From the NCBI GenBank assembly GCA_947474855.1, contig CANJKV010000008.1:1-61306 (forward strand): a stretch of 61,306 bases of DNA. Direction: 5' to 3'. Source of the stretch: Aurantimonadaceae bacterium. Lineage in GTDB: Bacteria; Pseudomonadota; Alphaproteobacteria; Rhizobiales; Rhizobiaceae. The notes under the pieces are model-generated. The model saw only the letters and a program-made list of their open reading frames with translations. It made no database searches and was not told where the DNA came from. Numbering within the stretch: position 1 is the first letter of the stretch; each line of letters begins with the position of its first letter. Below are positions 9,221-18,604 of this stretch, one piece after another. The position numbers were made by a program, and so were the translations under genes.

Positions 9221-11380
9221 TCAAGCCTCGCCGGCGTTCTCGGCGGTGAGCCTGTCCAGCGGCGCGACGATCCGGCAGGAAACCCCTTCGGGCGCATACG
9301 AGATCTCGACAGGCCGGCCCGTGGAACCCGCGAGCCCGATCTCGATCAGCCGCGTGCCGAAACCCTTGCGTTCCGGCGGGGTCACCGGCGGCCCGCCGCG
9401 CTCCGACCACTCGAACACGAACAGCGGTGGGGCCGCGCCGTGCGCGTCGACCCTCCAGCTGATCGACACCGATCCCCCGGGAGCGGACAGGGCACCGTAC
9501 TTGCCCGCGTTCGTCGCCAGCTCGTGGCAGGTGAGCGAGAGGGCCAGCGCCGCCGTCGGCCCGATCGTCACCTCCGGCCCGGACAACGTGATCCGACCCT
9601 CGCCGTCCAGGACGGAGACGGCGCCGCGCACGATCTCCTCGACCGAACCGGCATCCCGAGATCCGCGGAGCAGGAGGTCGTGGGCGTTCGCCAGGGCCTG
9701 GATGCGCGCCGTCAGCGCGGTCCGGGCGCTTGCCATGTCCGGCGCCGAGCGCAGCGTCTGCGTCGCGATTGACTGAACGGTCGCGAGCGTGTTCTTCAGG
9801 CGGTGCGAGAGCTCGCGGTTGAGGAGCTGGCGCTGGCTCTCGGCGGCCACCCGGTCCGTGACGTCGCAGAACAGGATCCCGACCTGGTTGGGCGCGGGAT
9901 CGTCGAGCCGAAAGGCGTAGACCTCGAACCAGCGGCCATCCATCGGCTCGGCCCGGTGGCGGAAGCGGACGGCCTCGCCCGTCGCCGCCACCCGCCCGTA
10001 GGTTTCGTACCAGAACTCCTCGAGGTCCGGCACCATCTCCCGTGCCGTCCGACCCTCGGCTCCGGCGAGCCCGGTATGCCGCTCGAAGGCCGCGTTGTGC
10101 TCGACGAAGCGGTAGTCCACCGCCCGCCCGCCGTCGAAGATCATCTCGACGACGCAGAAGCCCTCGTCGATGGAGTTGAACAGCGTGCGATAGCGCCGCT
10201 CGGCAGCAGCAAGCCGAGCCTCCGCCTCGACGCGCCCGGTTACGTCGGCACCCTCGACGAAGATGCCCGTCACGTCGCCGGCGGAGCTGCGAATCGGCTG
10301 GTACACGAAGTCGAGGTGCCGCTCCTCGACATGTCCGTCCGCACCCGTCCGCAGTTCGACCGGCTGGCCGAGCGCCTGATGCGCGGTGCCGCTGCGATAG
10401 ACCTCATCGAGGATGTCCACGAAGCCTTGGCCCACCACCTCGGGAAGCGCCTCGGCGACGGTCTTCCCGACGACGTCGCGGCCACCGACAAGCTTGGTAT
10501 AGCCGGGGTTCACCTTCTCGAAGCGGTGCCCGGGGCCGCCCAGGAGCGCCATGAAGGTCGGCGCCTGCTCGAACATGGCTGCCAGGAGTTCGCGCTCGTC
10601 CTCGAGTTCCCGGCGGGCCAGCACCTGGTCGGTGATGTCGCGGGACACGCCGACGAAGCGGATCGGTCGCCCGTCGACGTCGCGCTCGAACTCGCCCTTG
10701 CGCGCGATCCAGCGCAGCTCGCCCGTCCGCGGATTGCGAACGCGGTACTCCACGTCCGTCGGAGCCAGGGCCGAGCGGCGGGTCGAGCCATGCGAGACGA
10801 GGCCCTGATCCTCGGCCAGGACGAGGCGCTCGAAGTCAGCGGCCGGGCGGCGCTCCCGGTGCTCCAGTCCGTAGAGGCGCGAGAACTCGGGCGACGCGGT
10901 GATCACGTCGTCGACGACGTCGATGGTGAAGACGCCGACGCCAGCCGCTTCCTGGGCTTGGCGAAGACGAGCCTCCGCAAGGCGCAGGCGCTCGCCGGCC
11001 AAGTGCTCTGAGGTGCGATCGCGCAGGATCTTCACGAAGCCGACCGGCACGGACGCGTCGTCCTTGAGGGGCATGATCTCGCCGGACGCCCAGAACCGCG
11101 AGCCGTCCTTCCTGAGGTGCCAGCGCTCGTCCGCCGCCCGTCCCTCCCGAAGGGCCTTGTCCATCTCGATCAGGGGAACGCCGGCAGCCACATCCTCCGG
11201 CGTGAAGATGAGATCCACGGCTTGGCCGAGCACCTCCTCCGCGTTCCACCCGAGGATCGCCTCGGCGCCCGGGCTCCATTCGGAGATGTTCCCTTCGAGA
11301 TCCGTCACGACGAAAGCGAAGGTCGTGGCGCTCTCCACGATCATGCGATAACGCGCATCACCGACACTCTTCAGCCGCAC
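9221..11380 (-). CDS. PAS-HWE sensor histidine kinase
   Basis: This 719-residue kinase has no transmembrane segments. About four PAS domains occupy residues 8-125, 135-255, 265-385 and 395-510. The HWE-type kinase core follows, with the phospho-acceptor box ELSHRLKNTLATVQ (His near residue 519). The ATP-binding domain has HELATNAGKYGAL and FEWSERGGPPV, hallmarks of the HWE family common in Hyphomicrobiales. No receiver domain is fused. The cognate regulator is not obvious nearby; in this order such kinases often feed the PhyR general stress response, which is inference here. The start is GTG at 11380, and an ATG 12 codons later is an alternative. Confidence 0.88.
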   Translation of the reverse strand: MRLKSVGDARYRMIVESATTFAFVVTDLEGNISEWSPGAEAILGWNAEEVLGQAVDLIFTPEDVAAGVPLIEMDKALREGRAADERWHLRKDGSRFWASGEIMPLKDDASVPVGFVKILRDRTSEHLAGERLRLAEARLRQAQEAAGVGVFTIDVVDDVITASPEFSRLYGLEHRERRPAADFERLVLAEDQGLVSHGSTRRSALAPTDVEYRVRNPRTGELRWIARKGEFERDVDGRPIRFVGVSRDITDQVLARRELEDERELLAAMFEQAPTFMALLGGPGHRFEKVNPGYTKLVGGRDVVGKTVAEALPEVVGQGFVDILDEVYRSGTAHQALGQPVELRTGADGHVEERHLDFVYQPIRSSAGDVTGIFVEGADVTGRVEAEARLAAAERRYRTLFNSIDEGFCVVEMIFDGGRAVDYRFVEHNAAFERHTGLAGAEGRTAREMVPDLEEFWYETYGRVAATGEAVRFRHRAEPMDGRWFEVYAFRLDDPAPNQVGILFCDVTDRVAAESQRQLLNRELSHRLKNTLATVQSIATQTLRSAPDMASARTALTARIQALANAHDLLLRGSRDAGSVEEIVRGAVSVLDGEGRITLSGPEVTIGPTAALALSLTCHELATNAGKYGALSAPGGSVSISWRVDAHGAAPPLFVFEWSERGGPPVTPPERKGFGTRLIEIGLAGSTGRPVEISYAPEGVSCRIVAPLDRLTAENAGEA

Positions 11381-11639
11381 AGATTGTCCCCGCCGCCTCG
11401 ATCAGACAAGGCCAGCCAAAGGCCAAAAATCATTTGGATGCAAGCGCTTCAGGTCGTGCACGGCTAACTCTTCCGCACCGTGGCAACTTGGGGCGCCCGG
11501 AGGCTCTCCGCCTCCATGATGGGCTTGCCGATCATGCCGAGCGACTCCCACGCAACAATCAGTGCGCGGAGCCCGTCGTGCGCGGATCCGCTCGGCCGCG
11601 GATGTCCCGGAACTTGGTCCGGCCGGCCGGCAGCATGCA

Positions 11640-12062
11640 TCATTCGAAGGAGACGACCGCCAGGCAGATCGCCAGCAGCGACATCAGCCAGGCCACCGAC
11701 GCCCAGCGCTCCGTCCCCCGCCGCGCGGGAACGCGATCGGGTCCGCCTCGCAGGCGCCGTCCCGACAAGCGTTGGGCGGCGTGGGCCAGGGTGAAGAGCG
11801 CGACGAAGGCCAGCTTGGCGTAGAACCAGGCGCTGACCGCAGGCTCGGGAGCGTGCGCGCGGCTCCACAACAGCGCGGCGCCGCTGATCCAGACGAACCC
11901 CACCGCGAACGTCGTGAGTTCGGCGAGCGTCCGCCGCGCGAGGGCAAGTCCCGCCTCGTCCTCCCGTCCGACGCTGGCGCGAAGGACGACGTAGGAGGAA
12001 AGGGTCGAGCCGGAAGCCATCGCCATCATGATGAGGTGGGCGATCTTGAGCAGCTCAAACAT
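11640..12062 (-). CDS. Four-helix membrane protein of cco cluster
   Basis: The protein has 140 residues and four predicted transmembrane helices (about 4-24, 48-68, 78-98 and 115-138). The first helix begins MFELLKIAHLIMMAMASG, like CopD or DUF2269-type proteins, in which a histidine early in helix one is conserved. Its start lies inside the end of ccoS (8-bp overlap), so it is translated as the last gene of ccoGHIS. A role in copper handling or oxidase assembly is plausible from position and resemblance but is not shown. Confidence 0.6.
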   Translation of the reverse strand: MFELLKIAHLIMMAMASGSTLSSYVVLRASVGREDEAGLALARRTLAELTTFAVGFVWISGAALLWSRAHAPEPAVSAWFYAKLAFVALFTLAHAAQRLSGRRLRGGPDRVPARRGTERWASVAWLMSLLAICLAVVSFE

Positions 12063-12234
12063 GGCGCCCGTCGCCTTCCCTTGTCACCGCCTCCGGCTCA
12101 TCGTCGAGGAGGATCCGCGCGCCCGCTCCCTCCAGGTCCTCGTACTGGCCGGACCGGAGCGTCCAGAGGAACGCGGCAAGGCCCGCAAGGCCGAATCCGA
12201 GCGCCACGGGGATGAGGTAGAGGAGGGCGTTCAC
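12055..12234 (-). CDS. ccoS: Cbb3 oxidase assembly protein CcoS
   Basis: This 59-residue protein starts with GTG. One transmembrane helix (MNALLYLIPVALGFGLAGLA) is followed by FLWTLRSGQYEDLEGAGARI and a short acidic tail. The W-x-x-x-SGQ(Y/F)xDLxG pattern is diagnostic of CcoS, needed to put heme b and copper into the catalytic subunit of cbb3 oxidase. The GTG overlaps the ccoI stop codon (GTGA), so it is translationally coupled to ccoI. The length is normal for the family. Confidence 0.9.
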   Translation of the reverse strand: MNALLYLIPVALGFGLAGLAAFLWTLRSGQYEDLEGAGARILLDDEPEAVTREGDGRHV

Positions 12235-14504
12235 GGCCGGTCTCCGCGCGACGTCGGCCCCGTTCCGTCCGCAGGGCGGAGCGCGCGCCAGGACAGGGCG
12301 AGGGAGTTCGCCACCACCAGGATCGACGAGGCCGACATGGAGACGGCGGCGATGAGCGGCGTCGCCAGGCCGAGGACGGCGATCGGCACCGCGACGACGT
12401 TGTAGCCGATGGCGAGAACGAAGTTCTGGAGGATCTTGCGGCGGGTGGCCCGCGCCGCGGCGATCGCCTCGAGGACCGGGCCCAGCCGCTCGCCCGTGAA
12501 GACGAGGTCGGCGGCGGCCTGGGCGATGTCGGCGGCGCCCGCCGGCGACATCGAGACGTGCGCGGCGGCGAGCGCCGGCGCGTCGTTGATGCCGTCGCCG
12601 ACCATCAGGACGCGGCGTCCCGCGAGCGTGAGGTCGCGCAGCGCCTCGACCTTGGCGCCGGGCAGGCATTCGGCCGTGGCGGAGCCGATCCGGACCTCCT
12701 CCGCGACGGCGGCGACGGCCGGAAGGGCGTCGCCCGAGAGGAGATGGGCGTCAAGGCCGAGCGCGCGCAGGCCCCGGACAGTCTCGGCGGCGTCCGGCCG
12801 CAGCTCGTCGGCGAAGCCGAAGCGGTGAGCCGGACCCTCGCCGATCCTCAGCCAGACCTGCGTGCCCGCCGAGCGGCCGGCTGCCTCGCCGCTCACCCAT
12901 TCCGGGCGGCCGAGGCGCACGGGAACGCCCGCCAAGCTCGCCGAAACGCCATGGCCCGCAAGTTCCGCGCGATCGTCGAGGGGGATGGGGACGATGCCCC
13001 GGCTCCGCGCCGCCTCGGCGATGGCGAGCGAGAGCGGATGGCGGCTCGCTCCGGCAAGGCCTGCCGCTACCTGCCAAACCGTCTCGTCCGCCGTGTCCGG
13101 CGCCTGCGCCAGTCGCGGGCGCCCGCGCGTCAGCGTGCCCGTCTTGTCGAAGACCACCGTGTCGACCTCGCTCAGCTTCTCCAGGCCCGCCCCGTCCTTC
13201 AGGATGATGCCGCGCGACAGGAGGCGCCCGGCGGCCGTCACCTGGACGGCGGGCACGGCGAGGCCGAGCGCGCAGGGGCAGGTGATGATGAGGACGGCCA
13301 CCGCCGCCGTCACCGCGGCGTGGATGCCGGAGCCCAGCGCGAGCCAGCCGAGGAGGGTGATGAGCGCGGCGGCGTGGACGACGGGCGCGTAGAGCCGGGC
13401 GGCGCGGTCCGCCAAGCGAACGAAGCGCCCGTTCGGCCGCTCCACGGCCTCCATGAGGCGCACGACGCCGGCGAGCAGCGTTTCGCCGGACGGCGCGTCG
13501 ACGCGGACCTCCAGAAGGCCCGTCAGGTTCATCGAGCCGGCATGGACGGAACCGCCGGCCGCAACCGCCTCGGGCAGGGACTCGCCCGTGAGGAGGGAGC
13601 GGTCGACGTCGCTCGATCCCGCCAGCACCGTGCCGTCGACCGGCACGCGCTCGCCGGGCAGTATGCGGACCCGGTCCCCGACCCGCAGCGAGGCGGTCGG
13701 GAGGCGCTGCATGCGCCCGTCGGCGAGGAGGAGGGCGGCGTTGTCGGGTGCGAGCGACAGGAGCCGCGCCGCGCTCGACCTGGCGACGCCGCGCATCCGC
13801 TCGTCGAGCACCCGCCCGACGAGCAGGAAGAAGAGCAGCGAGACGGAGCCGTCGAACCAGGCGTGCGGGCCGGAGGTGACGGTCTCGTAGAGGCTGAGCA
13901 GCGTCGCCACCACGACGCCGATCGCGATCGGCACGTCCATGTTGGTCGTGAAGTGCCGGAGCGCCCGGCCGGCCGAACGGAAGAAGGGGCGGCCGGCATA
14001 GATGACCGCCGGGACGGCGATGGCCGCGGAAAGCCAGTGGAAGAGGTCGCGCGTCGCGCCGTCCGCACCGGACCAGACCGAGACCGAGAGCAGCATGACG
14101 TTGGCCGAGGCGAAGCCCGCGACGGCCATGCAGCGGATCAGCTCCTTCTCCGCGCCCGAGTTCTGCGCGGCGAGCGCGGCGGGGTCGAAGGGCCGGGCGG
14201 TGCGGCCGGCCGCCTCCAGCGCGTCGAGCACGGCCTCCGGGGCGCCGGCGGGGTCGATCGCGACGCTGAGCCGCTTGGTCGTGAGGTTCGCGCGCGCGTG
14301 GGAGACGCCGGGCACGCTCGCCGCCGCCCGCTCGACGCGGGCGAGGCAGCCGGCGCAGTGCATGTCCTCGACCATGAACTCGACGTGGCGGGTTCCGTCC
14401 GGCGCGAGGCGCAGGAAGGCGGGGTCGAGCGGCTCCCGGCGCGGGGGCGCCGGGCTCGGAACGGGCGAGGGGAGCGGCGCGGCCGCGTCGACGAGTGCGG
14501 ACAT
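12231..14504 (-). CDS. ccoI: Copper P-type ATPase for cbb3 oxidase
   Basis: This 757-residue P1B ATPase exports copper across the inner membrane to supply the cbb3 oxidase. A proline-rich lead is followed by a heavy-metal-associated domain with MHCAGC (Cys50 and Cys53). The transmembrane core has the CPC metal site in ITCPCALGL, the TGES actuator motif, the DKTGT phosphorylation site, the SRHP nucleotide-binding motif and GDGINDAP. The start at 14504 has GAGGAAAG upstream; the longer open frame before it is antisense to other reading and not protein-like. It sits in the order ccoG-ccoH-ccoI-ccoS, 11 bp after ccoH. Confidence 0.95.
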   Translation of the reverse strand: MSALVDAAAPLPSPVPSPAPPRREPLDPAFLRLAPDGTRHVEFMVEDMHCAGCLARVERAAASVPGVSHARANLTTKRLSVAIDPAGAPEAVLDALEAAGRTARPFDPAALAAQNSGAEKELIRCMAVAGFASANVMLLSVSVWSGADGATRDLFHWLSAAIAVPAVIYAGRPFFRSAGRALRHFTTNMDVPIAIGVVVATLLSLYETVTSGPHAWFDGSVSLLFFLLVGRVLDERMRGVARSSAARLLSLAPDNAALLLADGRMQRLPTASLRVGDRVRILPGERVPVDGTVLAGSSDVDRSLLTGESLPEAVAAGGSVHAGSMNLTGLLEVRVDAPSGETLLAGVVRLMEAVERPNGRFVRLADRAARLYAPVVHAAALITLLGWLALGSGIHAAVTAAVAVLIITCPCALGLAVPAVQVTAAGRLLSRGIILKDGAGLEKLSEVDTVVFDKTGTLTRGRPRLAQAPDTADETVWQVAAGLAGASRHPLSLAIAEAARSRGIVPIPLDDRAELAGHGVSASLAGVPVRLGRPEWVSGEAAGRSAGTQVWLRIGEGPAHRFGFADELRPDAAETVRGLRALGLDAHLLSGDALPAVAAVAEEVRIGSATAECLPGAKVEALRDLTLAGRRVLMVGDGINDAPALAAAHVSMSPAGAADIAQAAADLVFTGERLGPVLEAIAAARATRRKILQNFVLAIGYNVVAVPIAVLGLATPLIAAVSMSASSILVVANSLALSWRALRPADGTGPTSRGDRP

Positions 14505-14515
14505 CGGGGCTTTCC

Positions 14516-15013
14516 TCAGTCGGTGGAGAGCGCGCGCGTTTCGCGCCAGGCGAGGCTCGGGCCCTGCCGCGCCTCGATCTCGACGAGCCAGCGGCCGCGC
14601 TCGAGGACTTCCCCGGCCTCGAAGCCGTCGCCCGCCGGCGCCAGGCGCAGGAGCCGGTCGGAGGCGGCGCTGGCGGGCCGGCCGGCGAGGGCCCGGACGT
14701 CGAGGCCCGGCACCGGGCGGCCGGCCGCGTCGCGCAACCGGAATTCGAGGCGGCCGCCGCGGAGGGTCACCGTCGAGGTCCAGCCACGCGCTTCCTGCTC
14801 GGCCGCCTCGTCGAGGAGGAGGTTGTAGGTCTGGCTCGCGACGTAGCTGTTCTTCGCGTTGAGGCCCGGAAAGGTCGAGATCGCCTTGTAGGCCATGACC
14901 ACGTTGACGCCGATGATCGTCCCGAAGAACAGGGCGACGACGCCGACCATGTGCCGGCCGGTGAAGACGAAGCCGCGCCTCGCCGCCGGACCGGAAGCTT
15001 TCGACGGGTTCAT
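14516..15013 (-). CDS. ccoH: Cbb3 assembly protein CcoH/FixH
   Basis: This 165-residue protein has one N-terminal membrane anchor (about residues 18-42, HMVGVVALFFGTIIGVNVVM). A periplasmic domain follows, including the FixH signature NSYVASQTYNLLLDEA around residue 55 and a beta-rich region. FixH/CcoH stabilises and assembles the cbb3 oxidase. The ATG overlaps the ccoG stop (ATGA), giving translational coupling. The length is typical. Confidence 0.92.
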   Translation of the reverse strand: MNPSKASGPAARRGFVFTGRHMVGVVALFFGTIIGVNVVMAYKAISTFPGLNAKNSYVASQTYNLLLDEAAEQEARGWTSTVTLRGGRLEFRLRDAAGRPVPGLDVRALAGRPASAASDRLLRLAPAGDGFEAGEVLERGRWLVEIEARQGPSLAWRETRALSTD

Positions 15014-16578
15014 TTGCGCGTGACCTCCTTGGCCTCGAAGCGTGCATCCTCGACGACGGTCTCGTTCGAGCGCGGGTCGGTGAGGACGAAGGCGAAGTCG
15101 GCGGGGGCGGCGTTTGCGGCCGGGCGCAGGACGAAGACGCGCAGGTCCCGCACCGAGTCGGGCGGCACGTCGACGACCGCGGAGCGGGTGCGCTCGCCGT
15201 TCTCCGCCGTCCACATCGTCGCGTCGGGCAGCCCCTGGATCGCCAGCGCCAGGCTGCGCGGCTCCCCGGCCTTGTTGACGAGCTTCAGCTCGTAGCCGTT
15301 GCGCACGCTGCCGTCCGACAGGGTCGTGAAGAGCGGCGCGCGGTCATGGAGCACCGTCATGCCGATCTCGCCCCTGGCGGCGAGCGCGACCAGCATCGCG
15401 ACGCCGATGGTGGCCCAGAGTCCGAAGTAGAGGATGGTGCGCGGCCGGAGGACCTTCGAGATCGAGGGCCCCCTCTGCTCGGCACGGGCCGTGTCGCGCC
15501 CGAGGGTCGCGGCGGTTTGCGCGTGACGCTCGTAATCGGCGAGCGTCGAGTAGGACACGAGGCCCCGCGGCTTGCCGACCTTCTCCATGATGCGGTTGCA
15601 GGCGTCGATGCACAGGGCGCAGGTGATGCATTCGAGCTGCTGGCCGTTGCGGATGTCGATGCCCATGGGGCATGCGGCGACGCAGGCGTTGCAGTCGACG
15701 CAGTCGCCGACGTCCCGGCCCGCCGCGATCGCCTTCTTGGCATGGCGCGAGCGCGGCTCGCCCCGCCAGTCGTTGTAGGTGACGATCAGCGAGTGCTCGT
15801 CGAGCATCGCGCCCTGGATGCGCGGCCAGGGGCACATGTAGGTGCAGACCTGCTCGCGCATGAAGCCGGCAAGCCAGAAGGTGGTGGCGGCAAGGAGCGC
15901 GACCGTCGTGTATGCGACCGGCGCCGCAGTGCCGGACACGAGGTCGACGAGAAGGGTGGGCGCGTCGGCGAAGTAGAACACCCATGCGCCGCCCGTGGCC
16001 GCGGCGATCACGAGCCAGAGGCTCCAGAGCGTCAGGCGCTTGCGGATCTTGGTGAGGGTCCAGGGCGAGGCGTCGAGCTTCGCCCGCGCGTTGCGGTCGC
16101 CCTCCACGAGCCGCTCGACGGCGATGAAGAGGTCCGTCCAGACGGTTTGGGGGCAGGCATAGCCGCACCAGGCGCGGCCCGCCACCGAGGTGACGAGGAA
16201 CAGGCCGAGGGCCGCCATGATCAGGAGGCCGGCGACGTAGTAGAATTCCTGCGGCCAGATCTCGATGCCGAAGAAGTAGAAGCGGCGCCGCGCGAGGTCG
16301 AGGAGGACGGCCTGGTCGGGTGCCGCGGGCCCACGGTCCCAGCGGATCCACGGCGTTCCCCAGTAGATGCCGAGAAGGAGCGCGACCAACGTCCATTTGA
16401 TCCGCCGGAAGGCGCCGTGCACCCGGGACGGGAAGATGTGCCGGCGCGCCTCGTAGTCCGAGCGCAGCTCGCGGTCGTTGACGGGCTCGGCGCTCCGCAC
16501 GGGTTCGGCGCCGACGCCCTGGAGGCCCCGGCGCGGGCTCCGGGGGTCGTTCCGGATGGTGTCGATCAGGGTTGCCAT
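15010..16578 (-). CDS. ccoG: Cbb3 assembly ferredoxin CcoG/RdxA
   Basis: This 522-residue membrane protein has about five transmembrane helices, near residues 62-80, 112-132, 195-215, 222-242 and 370-390. It carries conserved cysteines in GYACPQTVW and CTYMCPWPRIQ, and two 4Fe-4S clusters in DCVDCNACVAACPMGID and CITCALCIDACN. The C-terminal part is a periplasmic Ig-like domain. CcoG reduces copper for insertion into the oxidase. It is the first gene of ccoGHIS, and an FNR-type box lies about 63 bp upstream, overlapping the end of ccoP. Confidence 0.94.
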   Translation of the reverse strand: MATLIDTIRNDPRSPRRGLQGVGAEPVRSAEPVNDRELRSDYEARRHIFPSRVHGAFRRIKWTLVALLLGIYWGTPWIRWDRGPAAPDQAVLLDLARRRFYFFGIEIWPQEFYYVAGLLIMAALGLFLVTSVAGRAWCGYACPQTVWTDLFIAVERLVEGDRNARAKLDASPWTLTKIRKRLTLWSLWLVIAAATGGAWVFYFADAPTLLVDLVSGTAAPVAYTTVALLAATTFWLAGFMREQVCTYMCPWPRIQGAMLDEHSLIVTYNDWRGEPRSRHAKKAIAAGRDVGDCVDCNACVAACPMGIDIRNGQQLECITCALCIDACNRIMEKVGKPRGLVSYSTLADYERHAQTAATLGRDTARAEQRGPSISKVLRPRTILYFGLWATIGVAMLVALAARGEIGMTVLHDRAPLFTTLSDGSVRNGYELKLVNKAGEPRSLALAIQGLPDATMWTAENGERTRSAVVDVPPDSVRDLRVFVLRPAANAAPADFAFVLTDPRSNETVVEDARFEAKEVTRK

Positions 16579-16640
16579 CGGCGCGGCGTTCCTCGTGACT
16601 TCGTTCGGGGCTTCCCTACGTCCGCCGGGTTCGCCGCGCC

Positions 16641-16654
16641 TTGATCCGGGTCAA
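16641..16654. promoter_or_regulatory. FNR/FixK box upstream of ccoG
   Basis: TTGATCCGGGTCAA matches the FNR/FixK consensus TTGAT-N4-ATCAA with one mismatch. It lies 63 bp before the ccoG start and overlaps the ccoP stop codon. This suggests that ccoGHIS has its own oxygen-regulated promoter in addition to read-through from ccoNOQP. Confidence 0.75.
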
Positions 16655-17601
16655 TCGATCGCCCCGGCGCTGGCCTCGCGCGAGCCTTCTTCCTCGCCGC
16701 CGCCGAGCGAATGGACATAGATGGCGAGCTGCTTGACCGTGGCGGGATCGAGCCGCTGGCTCCAGGACGGCATCGCGCCGTGCTTGGGATTGTGGATCTG
16801 CGCGCGGATCGCCGCCGGGTCGCTCGAATAGAGCCAGACGGCGTCGGACAGGCGCGGGGCGCCGACGTCGCGGTTGCCCTCGCCGCTCGCCCCGTGGCAG
16901 GCGGCGCAGTTGTCGGCGAAGACCGTCGCGCCCGCCGGGTCGGCCGGCCCCGCGCCCGACAGCGACAGGACGTGGCGGGTGACGGCCGCGATCTGCTCGC
17001 GGTCGAGCATGCCGTCGCGGCCGAAGGCGGGCATCTCCGACAGGCGCGTCTCGTCGTCGCCCGCATGGCGCACGCCATGGGCGATGGTCTGCTCGATCGC
17101 CTCCAGCGAACCGCCCCAGATCCAGTCGTCGTCGTTGAGGTTGGCGAAGCCGATGCCCCCGGCCGCGTCCGCGCCGTGGCACTGGACGCAGTTGACCTTG
17201 AAGGCCGACTCGCCGCCGCGCACCGCGAGATTGCGGAGCGTCTCGTCGTCCGCCACCTGCTCGATGGGGAGGTTGCGGATGCGCTCGAACTGGTCGGCTC
17301 GCGCCACCGCGGCGGTGTCGATCTCCTCGGCGACCTCGGAGCGCGAGTGCCAGCCGAGAAGGCCGGTGGTCGAGTCCTTCAGGAGAGGGATCGCCGGGAA
17401 CAGGACGATGTAGACCAAGGCCCATACGTGCGTGGCGTAGAACACCCAGAGCCACCAGCGCGGCATCGGCGTGTTCAGCTCCTTGATGCCGTCCCATTCG
17501 TGGCCGGTCGTCGCCGTGCCCGTGGGCTGATCGATCTCGCCGCGGTGGGGTTCGGATTCGGGAACGCGCGGGAAGCCCTCGTCGGCGCCGATGTTACTCA
17601 C
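16651..17601 (-). CDS. ccoP: Cbb3 oxidase diheme subunit CcoP
   Basis: The protein has 316 residues. A cytosolic lead carries TTGHEWDGIKELNTPMPRWW, a membrane helix spans about residues 48-70, and two periplasmic cytochrome c domains follow. Heme attachment sites are CVQCH (about residue 138) and CAACH (about 233), with distal methionines downstream (for example LSEMPAFG). It passes electrons to CcoO/CcoN in the high-affinity terminal oxidase. The start is GTG, overlapping the end of ccoQ (GTGAGTAA). It is preceded by ccoN, ccoO and ccoQ in the normal order. Confidence 0.95.
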   Translation of the reverse strand: MSNIGADEGFPRVPESEPHRGEIDQPTGTATTGHEWDGIKELNTPMPRWWLWVFYATHVWALVYIVLFPAIPLLKDSTTGLLGWHSRSEVAEEIDTAAVARADQFERIRNLPIEQVADDETLRNLAVRGGESAFKVNCVQCHGADAAGGIGFANLNDDDWIWGGSLEAIEQTIAHGVRHAGDDETRLSEMPAFGRDGMLDREQIAAVTRHVLSLSGAGPADPAGATVFADNCAACHGASGEGNRDVGAPRLSDAVWLYSSDPAAIRAQIHNPKHGAMPSWSQRLDPATVKQLAIYVHSLGGGEEEGSREASAGAID

Positions 17602-17767
17602 GGTTCCTGTCCTCCGGGTCGTACTTGAAGGGGATGTCGGCCTGGTCGCGGTAGGCGCGCTTGGAACCGGGCCGGAAGGCCCACAGGACGATGGCGAGGA
17701 AGACGAGAGCGAGGGCGAGCAATCCCCAGCTGTCGGCGAAGTGGCGGAGGGTCTCGTAGAGGTTCAT
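17594..17767 (-). CDS. ccoQ: Cbb3 oxidase subunit CcoQ
   Basis: This 57-residue single-pass membrane protein begins MNLYETLRHFADSWGLLAL. One helix (about 14-31) precedes WAFRPGSKRAY, and a polar tail with a conserved acidic/proline stretch follows. CcoQ stabilises the cbb3 complex. It starts six bases after the ccoO stop and ends within the start region of ccoP. Confidence 0.92.
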   Translation of the reverse strand: MNLYETLRHFADSWGLLALALVFLAIVLWAFRPGSKRAYRDQADIPFKYDPEDRNRE

Positions 17768-17773
17768 CGCCGC

Positions 17774-18529
17774 CTACCGCAGGTTTTCGTGGGCGAGGGG
17801 CTCGTAGCGCGTGAAGTCGACCGAGGTGCCGAGCCCCTGCAGGTAGGCGACGAGGGCGTCCATCTCGGTCAGGCGCTGCGGGTTGCCGTCGAAGTCCCGG
17901 GCCTGGACCTTGGGGTAGCGGGTCTCGAGGCCCGCGGTGTCCGTCCCGTTGCGTCCCTGGGCGAGGAGGTCCGCCCGGGCCTCGGCGACCATCTCGGGGG
18001 TGTAGGGCACGCCGAGGGTCGCGTTCACCTGGAGGTGGTCGGCGATGTCGTCGGTCCTCAGGTCGGTCTCGGCCAGATGGTCGTAACGCGGCATGATCGA
18101 CTCCGGGACCACCGAGCGCGGATCGGCCAGATGGCGGACGTGCCACTCGTCGGAATAGCGGTTGCCGACGCGGGCGAGGTCCGGCCCGGTACGCTTCGAG
18201 CCCCACTGGAAGGGGTGGTCGTACATGGACTCGGCGGCGAGCGAGTAGTGGCCGTAGCGCTCGACCTCGTCGCGCATCGGCCGGATCTGCTGCGAGTGGC
18301 AGGTGTAGCAGCCCTCGCGGACGTAGACGTTGCGACCCGCCAGCTCCAGCGGCGAGTAGGGCCGCACGCCCTCGACCTTCTCGATCGTGTTGTGGACGTA
18401 GAAGAGCGGGACGATCTCGACGATGCCGCCAATCGTGACGACCAGGAAGGACAGGACGAGGAGGACGGTGACGTTCCGCTCGACCTTGTGGTGGTGGCGG
18501 AAGATGAACTTCGACAGGGGATCGAGCAT
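17774..18529 (-). CDS. ccoO: Cbb3 oxidase monoheme subunit CcoO
   Basis: This 251-residue protein is anchored by one N-terminal helix (about 18-42). It has the single heme c site [15 protein letters not shown] (about residue 74), the conserved [18 protein letters not shown] region and a C-terminal [13 protein letters not shown]. It links CcoP to the catalytic subunit CcoN. The gene is 75 bp downstream of ccoN. Confidence 0.95.
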   Translation of the reverse strand: MLDPLSKFIFRHHHKVERNVTVLLVLSFLVVTIGGIVEIVPLFYVHNTIEKVEGVRPYSPLELAGRNVYVREGCYTCHSQQIRPMRDEVERYGHYSLAAESMYDHPFQWGSKRTGPDLARVGNRYSDEWHVRHLADPRSVVPESIMPRYDHLAETDLRTDDIADHLQVNATLGVPYTPEMVAEARADLLAQGRNGTDTAGLETRYPKVQARDFDGNPQRLTEMDALVAYLQGLGTSVDFTRYEPLAHENLR

Positions 18530-18604
18530 GGATGCTGCCCTTGGGAGGAGAAGGCGGTCGGGATCGGGCGAAGGAGGGACGGGCGCGGGGCCCGCCCCGA
18601 GGGT

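Noticed and set aside
12231-14504. ccoI as a general copper-resistance ATPase
   Set aside because: Strict position between ccoH and ccoS and ATGA/GTGA overlaps show it belongs to cbb3 assembly.
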